Origin: Limnoperna fortunei
Taxonomy: Eukaryota; Mollusca; Bivalvia; Mytilida; Modiolidae
Assembly: GCA_944474755.1 (NCBI GenBank)
Contig: OX104115.1
Location: forward strand, 67,494,993-67,558,992
Direction: 5' to 3'
DNA: 64,000 nucleotides
Part shown: positions 11,209-22,387 of the stretch, one piece after another
Layout of the letters: the number at the start of each line of letters is the position of its first letter
Position numbering within the stretch: position 1 is the stretch's first letter
Notes under the pieces: generated by a model
Seen by the model: only the letters and a program-made list of their open reading frames with translations
What the model was told of the DNA's origin: nothing
Database searches by the model: none
Translations under genes and position numbers: made by a program

Positions 11209-13133
11209 ATGACGTCCTTAACTCAGACATCTTTAGCATTATATCGATACATGTGTCAACACATAGTTGGAACAGAAAGGACGGTGAAGACAAAAAGAGT
11301 GTTAATTACCGCCATGGACGGTATAGGTTATAACAAAAACGCAGCACAAATAACCAGTGGAAGTTTTGGTGAAGGATTAGAATTGGAGGGAAGTGACCTA
11401 GATTTGATGATCGTTTGTAAGGACATTAATATTTTCGAAACATATGATCATAATGCAATTGATCCTAAAGTAATTAATATCTGTATGGACATGGATGACA
11501 CTCAGCCTGGATTTACTAAACTGCGTCTTATCAACGGGGAATCGGATGTCCCTAGTGGTGTTTGCATAAGAAAAGGGGATGCTTTATATTTATCACATTA
11601 TATATTTAAAGAGCGCTATGTTGATAATACCTTTTCTGTTATACATGGGCCGTGTACTTCGGACAAAAATGGTCTGCTGGACGTGGCGACGTGTATTCAC
11701 TGCAAACTATGGATAACTCCTGCAAGTGAATGGATCCATCGAGCACAAAATGAATGGCCAAAGGATCATATTAAATTAAATATAGTAGAACGTGGCGTTT
11801 TGTTGGTACCGGTTGGAGTTAAAGGATCTGTCAATGAAGAATTGGAATTTCGTATTTCGTTTTCTGTCGGTGAAAAACTACTGATATATTCGTTTAGTCA
11901 TACCCAGCTACTGTGTTATGCACTTATGAAAATTCTGTTAAAAGATGTAATAGAAACGGATATTAGAAGCAAAAATTTACTTTGTTCATATTTTTTAAAA
12001 ACTATAATATTTTGGGTATCCGAAGAACAACCGATATCAATATGGAAACCAGCAAATTTGATTCATTGTTTCCTTAGATGTTTTAGAAGACTAGTATACT
12101 GTGTTGAATATTCTATTTGTCCACATTATTTCATCTCTGAAAATAATCTTTTTGAAACTAGAATTGAAGGAATCAAACGCCATATTTTACTACAAAATCT
12201 AAATATACTTTATAGCTATGGATGGCGTTGTCTTCTGATGTCAGAACGCTTATCAATGTCAGTTGTACTTCATATTCAACCAAATATTGAATTGCTACCT
12301 TTACAAGAATATATAGTACAAATTTTTTCTTCTCAGGTATTAAAAATGATTTCGCCGTTAAGTGATTTGAATAAGGCAATACAGATGATAATGTCTCAAA
12401 GTTCGGGCTATATTAGATCTCATTTGGTACCTGTCGTGTCAAAGGCATTTTTCCAATCGGTTCACGCATTTCCTTTAAATGGACAAAAGCGAAACAAGGA
12501 CACATATAAAGACTACATTACTTGTATTTCTCGTCTTCTACTTAGCTCACATCATGATGTTGTCAGTGGGTGGTTAATGTTATCTTCATTATTTTACAAG
12601 ATGAAACAATATCGACTTGCACTGTATATCCTTTCATATTCTTTGTCACCAAAGACAAAATATTTTATTCAGAAAAAATATGTAACGAACAAATTGATTT
12701 AATCAAATATTACTTACATCTAGGGTTTCCACGTATCATCCATGCTTTGGGGTTAAATATGTTTTATTTTTACCCGAAATCTCCACTTATTCCAGATGAA
12801 CTTCAGACAGAAGAAAAATTAATGCCGCGTGCGCTCCCACCTGCCTTGTTTGCTCACTTTTTACGCTTTCTGTGTTTCTACCATCTGGGAGATGTCGGAC
12901 AGTATTGTAATTCAATGAGAGATATTTATCGGACATTATCAGACGAATATGTAGCCGGAGGAATTGTTTTAAAAGCTATTGGATATGAGTTGCTAGGCAT
13001 TGCTTTCCAATTAACAGGAGACAGAAAATCAGCAAGACAGGCATTTGTACACGCTGTAGAACTAGACACTGAATTCAACTGGTCTTTTCAACGCCTACAG
13101 ATGTTGGATACAAGTTATAGGAATGAGAGTTAA
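11209..13133 (+). CDS. Mab-21/cGAS-like protein, one frameshift
   Basis: Member of the Mab-21 domain family, related to cGAS and cGAS-like receptors, which in active members make cyclic nucleotides on sensing nucleic acid. The first frame runs 11209-12702, the rest continues one base back in phase to 13133; the switch lies near 12655 in an A-rich run. Seen: the nucleotidyltransferase GS motif at residues 51-56 (GSFGEG) and the acidic pair D63/D65 in GSDLDLM; the C-terminal helical domain with ISFS, HTQLLCYALMKILLK and LCSYFLKT; and a TPR-like tail (LGIAFQLTGD, ARQAFVHAVEL). The third metal-binding Asp expected before LVP is absent: the segment reads GVLLVPVG (196-203), so catalysis is doubtful. 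A splice acceptor precedes the ATG; AATAAA lies at 13198. The frameshift may be a real lesion, an assembly error, or reading through a repaired mRNA. Two pseudogene relatives flank it. Confidence 0.85.
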
Positions 13134-13799
13134 GACATTTCGTCAAATTATTTGAGCTGACGGTAAAATAGAAATTTGAACAATGATTTATGCTTTAAAT
13201 AAACGGAAAAGACAAGTAATCAAAGATGAGCATGCTATAACTGCATATTATTTTAAGTTGTGAGAAGATTTGTCTATGTTCAATGATTAAAATTGGCCAG
13301 TATTTATAGTGTCTTGTCTGTGATTTAATTTTGTCTCATTTGGTCTGTTTGTCTTGATAACGTTGACCAAAAACATCTCTTTTTACAAAATGAACGTCGA
13401 CAGATCCATCTTTGAATTAACATATTAACAGTAGTGATAATGTGAAATATATGTACAAAAAAACGTTTAATGTTTTGACAGAAAATAATTTGTGTGTATG
13501 CTAAAAAAACTATGGAAAGTCGTAGGAACACTTTCAGAAACATTTCATTTACATTTTAGAAACCAAAAAACAAACTATACACAGGTAAATGACTGGATCA
13601 TAAGACTGTAAGAAAAAATTGAACTGATTTATGTTCATATATGTTTGTATAAATAAACAATTTATGCATTTAGCAGTGACCTGGGATGTAGTGATGTCTT
13701 TTGATGATTGGTTGGTGGTTTCATTAATTGATCGAAATTGAATAAACTGCTCTCTCTCTCTATATAGATCTTTCTTAAAGTTAAGTGGTATATCACTAT
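13134..13799. other. 3' flank of the Mab-21-like gene
   Basis: A polyadenylation signal AATAAA is at 13198-13203, 65 bases after the stop. A short CT run lies near 13751. Nothing else is recognised. Confidence 0.45.
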
Positions 13800-14049
13800 T
13801 TCGGTGGCCGAGTGGTCAAGGTAGTTCATCTACTATTGATCACGTGGTCTGTCAACACTGAGATTGTGGGTTCAATTCTCACTGCAGGCAGGGTGTACTC
13901 GACTCCAATCTTAATTGACAAGGATTGCCAGTTTTCCTACCGCAGGTTGGGGGTTCTCTCCGGGTACTCCGGCTTCCTCCCCCAATAAAAACTGGACGCC
14001 ATGAAATAGCTGAAAAATTGCTGAAAGTGGCGTTAAAACATCATTCAAA
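13800..14049 (+). mobile_element. SINE-A, near full length
   Basis: Plus-strand copy with head ggtggccgagtggtcaagg, B-box-like gggttcaattc, core caataaaaactggacgcc and tail ggcgttaaaacatcattcaaac. The B box has one change from the best copies. Confidence 0.85.
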
Positions 14050-15384
14050 CAAAAACAAACTATTTTAAACAATTAAATCGTCATAGGAAAATAACAAAAT
14101 CGTTTCTTTTGCTACCTTTTTTGCTTTGAATGTTTTCTTTTGTTAAAGTCAAAGGAGAACGTAATAATTCAAAACAGTTACTTTCAGAATTAGCTTTATA
14201 CAGTTGAAGCTTTTGGGATTTGTGTCGACAGTGCGTAGAAAGAAATAAGATTAATGGATAACGAAGTTGTCATTTAAAGACGACTGTGTATATTAAATAA
14301 ATACGTCAAGTCTTGTTTCGTTATCGCTGTATTTGCTATGTATTTGGATTCATAACATTTTGAATCAAATCAGCTATGATATGAGTGTTATTCTACTTTT
14401 GTAATTCCAATAACTTACGTAATAATACAACTGTAAAGTGTATGACTTAAACAAACATAAATAATCTAGCATAATTTTTATCAGTACAGGTCCAATTGCC
14501 TTTATTTTTTATAAGATGCAGTGCTACAAAGTAGGCTTTACATTTACATTAAAATATATGCTTTGTAGTAAAATAGTCCAGATTACTAACAATAAATAAG
14601 GGAAGAAAAGGACTTTAAAAATAGGACAACATACGGCTACAAAAAGCCTAATCGTTTTAGAAATATACAAGAGACCTAACCACTACGATCCGCGGTCAGA
14701 CTTCAGTACTAATAACCGGACAACCCAGCCAACCTGATAAACTCTCCTATAAGCCTTTAGGTGATGAGCTGGCCAATAACTTGGGTATAGTGCCAGTTGT
14801 TTAATGTCAAAAAATTACTCCAAAGGTTGCGTCAAATAATATCTTTTGCTGTGACAGTATGTGTCTTTCTTTGATACACATTTTGTGTGCGGCAGTCTTT
14901 TTAGTCGTTTATTCAACCGAAGTTAGATTACGCAAACACATGTTCATTGTTTTATATGTGTACGCTTGTATTGGATTTTTTATGACAGCACAGTAGTTTT
15001 TTTAATTGAAAAATACTGAACATAACACTCTACATTCATTGCAATGCTTTGCAAACTCCAAATTTGTAAGTATGAAAATTTGAAGAAAAATCGATATTTT
15101 CAGTTGCTTGGTTTCTTTTCCTTTGACTAGAGTTATGACATGTATAATAAAAAAGATGTCTTAGTCTTTTCTCTAAATTTTCTTTCTTAAATAACACTTC
15201 ACTAGGCCAATGGACCACTATATGTTTAGACTTCTACTAGACAAATATCATTTGTATTTGCCATGAGTCATTTGGCCAGCTCTTTAGTCGACCACTGAGA
15301 CCTTCTATGAAAATCAAAGCACATTCACAAAACAAACAAGTGTTACAAGGTTATTTGACCTACATAATAAGTCTTTTATATATA
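14050..15384. other. Intergenic stretch with a faint echo of the duplicated block
   Basis: At about 14870-14930 the words acacattttgtgtgcggcag and tagtcgttta resemble 860-890 and 18657-18690 of the duplicated blocks. The rest of the stretch shows nothing I can support. Confidence 0.3.
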
Positions 15385-17021
15385 CAGTCCGCCATAAGTT
15401 AAGCATCACCTACTTTTTCGGATCTAATCTTTTTTCAATAACATAAACAAATGAGAAAATGTTTAATTTGTATGAAAACGTATATATCATTAGGAAATTT
15501 GAACCTGTAAAATTCTTTATTAAATCCTCAAATTGTAAAATTAAATTCTAGTGGTCTAATAATGATCACAAAAAATAGGCCAAAAAAAACAACAAAACAA
15601 TAGGTGATTTAAGTTTTAGTTTGACACAAAATTTTTCATTGTTTACAAAATTACAGTCATTCAACAAGTCCTGAGGTGAAAGAGTAACAAATAGACTGTC
15701 GTTTGGCGTATTTTCCATCAATATCGGGTATAACCTCCACGCTTCTGGTGTAAATGTTCAACACGCCGCCTGATTGCAGCAACCAAACGCCTAAGTCTGT
15801 ACTGTGGAAATCTCTGACATTCTTTCACAAGAGCGACTTCTAATTCTCGAACATTTTGGCATCTTGGGTTCCGTTGATTGACTTTTCGCCCGATAAAGTC
15901 CCACACATGCTCAATCGGATTCATGTCCGGTGACATGGCTGGCCATGGAAGTGTGTCAATGGCTTCTGTTTCAATAAAGTCCCTCACAACACGGGCTCGA
16001 TGGGGTCGAGCGTTGTCGTCTTGAAACATTGACCTGTCTGCAAGAGCATGGTTGTCAAAATATGGCCCAACATGACCATCCAAGATGTCATCACGGTATT
16101 TCAGACCAATCAATATCAATGTATCGTTGAGAATCTGTAAAGTGAGCTTGCAGTCACGTGAAAGGCATCTCCATACAGTAACGCCGCCAACACCGAATGC
16201 AGTTGTTCCTACAGTATGGTTTCTATCCAAAGCTGTATTCCTTTGCCGCCAAACACGTATCCGACCGTCAAAAGGCTTCAACAGAAAGCGGCTTTCATCA
16301 GACCAATGAATACGTCTCCAACTTCTTAGATTCCAGTGACGATGATGCCCACTCCATTCGTGCTTGGCAGTGCCACTTGTCAGTTCTGGTCGTTTCAAAG
16401 GCCTGCGGGCACGTAAACGAGATCTGTGAAGCCTCCGAATATTAACTGTTCTGTCACTGATTGGACCACCAGTAGGCCACATTCCTCGTAACTGGCCTGC
16501 TGTTGAAAAGGGGTGCAAATTGGCTTGACAAGCAAGGAAGCGGTCCTCTGTAGGGGTTGTTTTATGGGGTCTTCCAGATCTTGGGCGGTCCTCGATTGAC
16601 CCTGTCTGTCTATGCCTCGCAACAAGTCTTCTAATAACAGAGTTGTTCACTTCAAAATTGGCTGCTATTTGGCGGTTAATCATTCCAGCATTTTTCATTC
16701 CAATTGCTTGCCAGCGTTCGGCGATACTTAATTTTCGTCTTACCATGTTGAAAAGTCTTTAAAAGATAATAACTAACCAGAATATCCACGTGCAATCGAA
16801 CAAGGCTATTTGATTCAAAGTCAGTCTGTTAATTTGAAGCAAGACCAGTTTTTGAAACCGGTTTTTACACTTTAAAACTCTAATTATTGACATCTTACCT
16901 GTATGTATTATAAAGGTATTGTTTAAAAGCATTGCATAAATGCATCAGATGCTGAATGAATCGTTTTGTAATAATATTATTTCAGAAAATATTTATGTGA
17001 TGCTTAACTTTTGGCGGACTG
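15385..17021 (-). mobile_element. Tc1-type DNA transposon, apparently complete
   Basis: Ends are inverted repeats: cagtccgccataagttaagc at 15385 against the complement of the right end (cagtccgccaaaagttaagc, ending at 17021), about 25 bases with one or two mismatches, flanked on both sides by TA. The element is 1637 bp and holds one full transposase frame on the minus strand. Confidence 0.95.
15718..16746 (-). CDS. Tc1/mariner DD34E transposase, full length
   Basis: Transposase of 342 residues starting at an ATG. The N-terminal part is a helix-turn-helix DNA-binding region (residues about 1-60, with NRQIAANFEVNNSVIRRLV) ending in the GRPHKT segment. The catalytic triad is D150 (in HWSDESRF), D244 (in FQDDNARPH) and E279 (in NPIEHVWD), with 34 residues between D244 and E279, the DD34E spacing of Tc1. 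The length matches the family and no stop or frameshift is seen, so the copy could be young or active. The usual VWGG motif reads VWRC at 191-194, which may be a damaging change. It is the only frame of the element and has no functional tie to neighbouring genes. Confidence 0.95.
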   Translation of the reverse strand: MVRRKLSIAERWQAIGMKNAGMINRQIAANFEVNNSVIRRLVARHRQTGSIEDRPRSGRPHKTTPTEDRFLACQANLHPFSTAGQLRGMWPTGGPISDRTVNIRRLHRSRLRARRPLKRPELTSGTAKHEWSGHHRHWNLRSWRRIHWSDESRFLLKPFDGRIRVWRQRNTALDRNHTVGTTAFGVGGVTVWRCLSRDCKLTLQILNDTLILIGLKYRDDILDGHVGPYFDNHALADRSMFQDDNARPHRARVVRDFIETEAIDTLPWPAMSPDMNPIEHVWDFIGRKVNQRNPRCQNVRELEVALVKECQRFPQYRLRRLVAAIRRRVEHLHQKRGGYTRY

Positions 17022-19719
17022 TATATAAACATCCACTATCATTAGGTCTCATTAGATTTAATATCTAGTGATTAAGTTTAAAAAAACGTTGCGCTGTTTT
17101 GAAGTGTTATAACGCATTTCGAATTAAACATAACAAATTTTTTTTTTACTGACACGTATGTTTCATATGTATCCATCATTTGGAGGATTTGTAAAGCACG
17201 AGTGAAGTAATTGATGTCAAGTCTTAAATTCTAAGGTTTATCTATGTGCATGGTGTAGTTGAATTTAGTGAGTGTATAACGTTTTGGAATTTTGATGATA
17301 AAAGCTCTATATTTGATATATGAGATTTATATATCTACATGTCTATAGCAGAAAACATCTTTTGATTCAAAGCAAAATTCACTAACGCCTACACTTCATT
17401 TCGAACATATAATACATCTAAAGTTAGTTTTAGTTCTATTTGTCTCGATCTCTATTTTGCCGATATGATTTTGAAATCCGAGCAAATTCTCTACAACGGG
17501 TTTCTTCCACTTAACCTTGGTTCTCTCTATCTGGCTTAACTTGATGCATTTGTTATTCCCTACAATATTAATTAAGGACAGTAAAACAACTGTCTCAAAG
17601 TAATTTCAGCTACTCAACAACAAATTTGATTTTTATTTAAAATCTTGTTTAATTAACATTTACGCACACAACTGTCAAAAAGTGATCACCGTTTTTATAA
17701 TTTGAAGGGACATTTACAAATGCGTTATAAAGTTTCTCCAACAAAAATGTACAATGATTAAACTATTCTGTTATTTTGAGTTATGGATCAGAACGATACC
17801 CTTTTTAAGGATACATTATGATTCAAGTTTTAAATGTTGGAGACTTATTGTGTTAATAGTATTCAATACGTCTATTTTAGAATATTTATAATCTTATATA
17901 TACAAATACTTTCAGTAAAATTATTATAGAAGGACTGTGCAAGTGTTTCCAGAAGCACGCATTCCAAATATAAATTTAACTCTTGTCGTCTTTAAACCCC
18001 CACCCAAGCACATTTTGTATTAAATTAAATGTTTCATAATTGTTTGACTTTCTAATTAGTTGTTTAATTAACGTTCAACACAATTTCAGGAATTTATGTA
18101 TAGGGGTCAAACATGTAAAATTCCAAAATAGTTTGCTGATAATTTAATTAATTCTAAAACATCATTTTTAACCCAATTAACATAGTAATATAATAAAGAT
18201 GTTATTTGATTTTAGAATTTATTTAGCATTTAATTAAAGTCCGCGTTTCACAAAAAAAACTAAAAATAAACAAATAAATAAAAATAAAATTCATTTACTG
18301 GTATGTTGATGTATTTTTTTTAATTGTATCGCAATAAGTACACAAACGAGGAAACTCTTAATGTATGACGCGGTTGTTCGACATACAAAAGCAATTAAGA
18401 TCGGTAGAACCCATCAATTTATCAAGAATTTTCGTTTTATCTCAAAATTATTCCAAATGTATTCTTCTATACTTAGTAGATACATGACGTCATTTACTTT
18501 TGCCTGAATGTTTGAAGTTTGTGTTTGAGTTTGTGTTAAAATGTGTAATCGAAGCTAAGCTACGTTTTATTTTAAAAATAACTGATGCAATATAAAACAC
18601 TTTATTCATGATTGTAGAATCGTGAATTACCTATATGTAGACATTTTGTGTTATGGACACATTTTGTGTGCTGCTGCCTTTACATAGTTTAATCAGTCGA
18701 AATGTAACTTTTCTTTGCAAAGTCGCATAATTAGAGGAAGCTTTGGAATAAAATTTTAATTAAGATATTTATTACTTATACGTATTGACAGATATTAATA
18801 CTGTTTTGAGAAAGGGACATTCACAATAAAACACTGAAACCACTCCTTTTCAGATTTTTATCTTCCATAGTTTTCACATTCAAGTGAAGATCCAAAAAAT
18901 ATATGTTGACTCGCGCTGTGGGTGGTATCATCTGAAGGTTTTATTTTTGCGGCATTCATCATTCGAAATTAAAGAGATATGTTATAAACAGATTTAAGAA
19001 ATAAAAAGTCGTAAAGTAAGAAACTTAAACTAGTAACTTTGTAATGAAAGCATCTTGATTCCTATAGGTTCACATCATAATCCAGCTTCTTGGATCAAAA
19101 GAGTATTTGTAAAATTCGTGCGTTTTATTTACAAAGTTCTTTATCAAGCAATTTTAATTTAATTTGAGAGAAAAACATGATAAGGGAGATATGTATCCTT
19201 TAGCGTGTAAAATTAATTCGCAAGTCAGATTCATTTAAAATAAAGGTTGCCTTAGTGTGCCAAAGTTTTCTTGTTTGTGTTATACATTACTGATAACATC
19301 CAATCTGACAGGGTTTAATACAATGAAATCTTACTTTATAGCCATTCTTTACCAATACGTGTTTCTATTGTAAAAATTAAATAATATATACTTATCTAGA
19401 TGTTATTAGGAATAAAAAAAAGTTTACTGTCTTAACACGATAGCAATAATTTTTGTTTTTATTTAGGAAACATACAACGTCGACCGTTTTTAAATTTCAA
19501 AATGTAATGTACATCGTATTTTACCCATGGCGTGTACCTTTTTTTCAGTGTCCGAAACGGGCTAAAACGTTTATTGGCCGTATTGAAGTATATATATAAA
19601 ACGATTCCAAACCATACGTCTCAATTCTTTACCTGGCATAATTTTTTTTCTGTGTGTCATTTTATAAGAAACTTAGAAACAACAGAACACTGCCGATTCA
19701 AGTGAAAGTTAAAAAGATT

Positions 19720-20580
19720 ATTTTTTTAACTTTCTGCATTATACAGGTTGTTATTATTATAAAAATGTTTGTAATACGTTGGCCTACAATTTTTTGCTTT
19801 TCGGCGATTTTCTTTTAAGAATAAAAGCTAATAGTAAATTAAAGATGATCGCAAGCGATATATAGACAAAAAGCAATATTATATAAATCGCAACCGAAAC
19901 GATCAGCTGGAACATAGGCACCGAAAGTATATAAATGGAAAACCCAGTCAGTATTTCATATTATTTATAATCAATGTATACACATCGTTTTGTGATATAA
20001 ATTGCTGTTGAAATTGTCTGATTTTATGCATACTACAGGTATGAAGTCATTGTTTTCTCAATGTAGATACATTTCTCTTTTTTTATTACAGTTTATGTCA
20101 TGCCAAATCGAAATCAAAACTAATACTTAGCAGAAAATAGTATTGTATGTATTGAAAGTCCTTATTTTGTAATTTCTCCCTACACACAGACAATACAAAA
20201 ATATGATAAATGTTCTTATTCATATTCAGAATTATATAAAACAATCAATGTAGCCTTTACAATTGAATCAAAAGCGAAATTACATTAATGGAAAAGAAAA
20301 CAAATTCTGTTTAGGTTTCTATATTAAAGACAAAGTTTTTGCAGTCAACTGTTTTTTTGTTTTCGAATCATTCATACAATTTTTAATGTTTGATACAAAA
20401 TTTATACATAAAGTAACGTTTTGTTTGTTTCATCTTTGCATACTTGACAACGGCGTTGTAAATGCACTTTGACTGAGGGAGGAAATCAGTTTTTATTTTG
20501 ATATTTGGCTGCTCCGAACTACAGCATGGACAGTGGACTTATTATGTAATGGAATTTTGATACTGCAGCTGTAATTAAAG
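19720..20580. other. Segment present only in copy B
   Basis: Copy A goes directly from aagatttatttattgta to aaagcagtttcatatag, while copy B has about 860 bases in between. I see no terminal repeats or target duplication, so either an insertion here or a deletion in copy A is possible. Confidence 0.6.
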
Positions 20581-21315
20581 AGCAGTTTCATATAGAATTT
20601 ATACGAAATTTATGTAGATAATTTATTAAATGTATTGGCTGTTTTTAAGCTGATTGTGAAAAGCTCATTTCAAGGACTATTTTGTGGGTGTTTGTTAGTT
20701 TCCTGGTGTACTATTCCGGGTTTCTAAATTTGCAAAAAATTGTATCTGACATGACACCCAAAAAATTAAATGTGATATAGCTAAATTCTTCCGCTCTCAT
20801 TACTCTATGAAACTTGGTGTCTAAGTGAGAGCAAAAATGTTAATAGTTTCCACTATGCGCAAATAATTAAGAGGTCGTTGTCACTTCCTACTGCTTGATC
20901 TAAAATCACATCGTTTGTAAATGTGACATATGTAAATACGAAGGCAGACAATAAAATCCAAGGTTGTGCATATTATCTTAGGAATGTGATGCAGTATTTG
21001 TTACTTTATACACAAACAAATCACTCAATTTAAAAAAAAAGATAAATGTTGATTACAAGGTGAAATTATTTGATAATAAAATAAGGATAATTAATAGCGA
21101 ACAGCAAAAAATGGTAAGACAGAAGTACCAGCGATCCTATTTATTACCTTGTTAATGAAATTAGTTAAAATCCGATCATTTTGCTGTATATCATTATTTT
21201 AAGAGTTTCAAATATTATAAGGAAACACTAGACAAACTAAATAATGCTGAAACTACAATTTTATTTGTTGCTGGTTAGGATTTTTTCTTTATATATTAAT
21301 CTTTTAACATAACAA

Positions 21316-21673
21316 GGATCATACTGTGAATACTCACAGTGCTCTACCTAAAGAGCTGTCCATAGAGTCCGAGGTGACGATAGGTGATTTATACTCTTTG
21401 GGGGTTATCTGGTCATAATACAATAAGCCTGATCGCAGACCTCAGAGGCTAACGTGTTTTGAGATATGTAAAGAAGAGTAGACTCGTTGCAGCCTGGCAA
21501 AAACTACAGTTTTCGCCCCTGTCCATTCTCCATACTTTTCCAATGCCATTCTAAATTTTATACCCTTTAGTTCATCATTTACGACTTTATTCATTGTTTG
21601 TTAACTAGTTACTGTCTTGAATATATCCGACATATTGCTTGCTGGACGTAAAGCAAGCATCAAATCAATAAAG
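21316..21673 (+). repeat. SINE-B copy (inside duplicated block B)
   Basis: Same insertion as 4288-4660, carried along by the duplication; words ggatcatactgtga, cctgatcgcagacctcag and ggacgtaaagcaagcatcaa are shared. Confidence 0.75.
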
Positions 21674-22387
21674 TTTAGAGCCACATCTGTATTGAAGAAA
21701 AAAGATTACAATCAAGATAACACATATACACAGAAGTAATTCTATGTGTTTTATATACGTCAATGTTATTGATAATATGGAACATACCCAGGAAATATTT
21801 GTTATCGAACGTGTTGTTTTTAATGCTTGTAAACTATTGGTCAATACCTTTGAGATGAGTTTTACTTTTTAGTATTTTCCTACATTTTTCACAAAACCGT
21901 TTTCAGATTATTTTCTGATTATGTATTTAGTTTATTCAATATAAACGAAAAAAACGGATTTTAGTGGAGTGTTTGTGTACATTTACAATGTATTACGTGG
22001 GATATTGTATAATTTTCCCCATACAAAAATTTATTTGAAATACATTCTAGTAAGTTTTAAATATCAATTTAACATAGAAATTTTAATAAATTGAAAGCAA
22101 AAGTTCAGTGCGTCAATGTTTTACAAGAAAAATCACATCTGGTAAAATTAATCGATTTAAACAAATTGTATCACAATTATGAAGAAATTTTATCATTTCG
22201 TACATAAAAGGTTGTAGAAGTTATATACCTTTAATACGAATTTTGATCGATTTCTTTGTTTGTATTATTAATACGTATATCCTTATTTATCAATAGAAAC
22301 AACTCATGCTAAACAGTAGCGTTGATTGCAATTGTACATTAATCAGTACGGAGTACCTTGTGATTTATGACGTAATCCCGTCTTAGT

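Larger units (their letters stand above)
17226..22075 (+). repeat. Duplicated block, copy B
   Basis: Counterpart of 1-5625. It starts 203 bases right of the Tc1 element and ends where agttttaaatatcaatttaaca is shared with 5610-5630. It lacks the MULE (empty site 18832-18840) and has two segments not in copy A: about 17980-18575 and about 19720-20580. No gene is recognised inside; a short open frame at 20263-20472 lies in the second extra segment and resembles nothing I know. Confidence 0.9.

Noticed and set aside
13800..13880. tRNA gene at the SINE-A heads
   Set aside because: A and B boxes are present, but no acceptor-stem pairing is evident and the same head is always followed by the SINE core, so these are SINE promoters, not tRNA genes.
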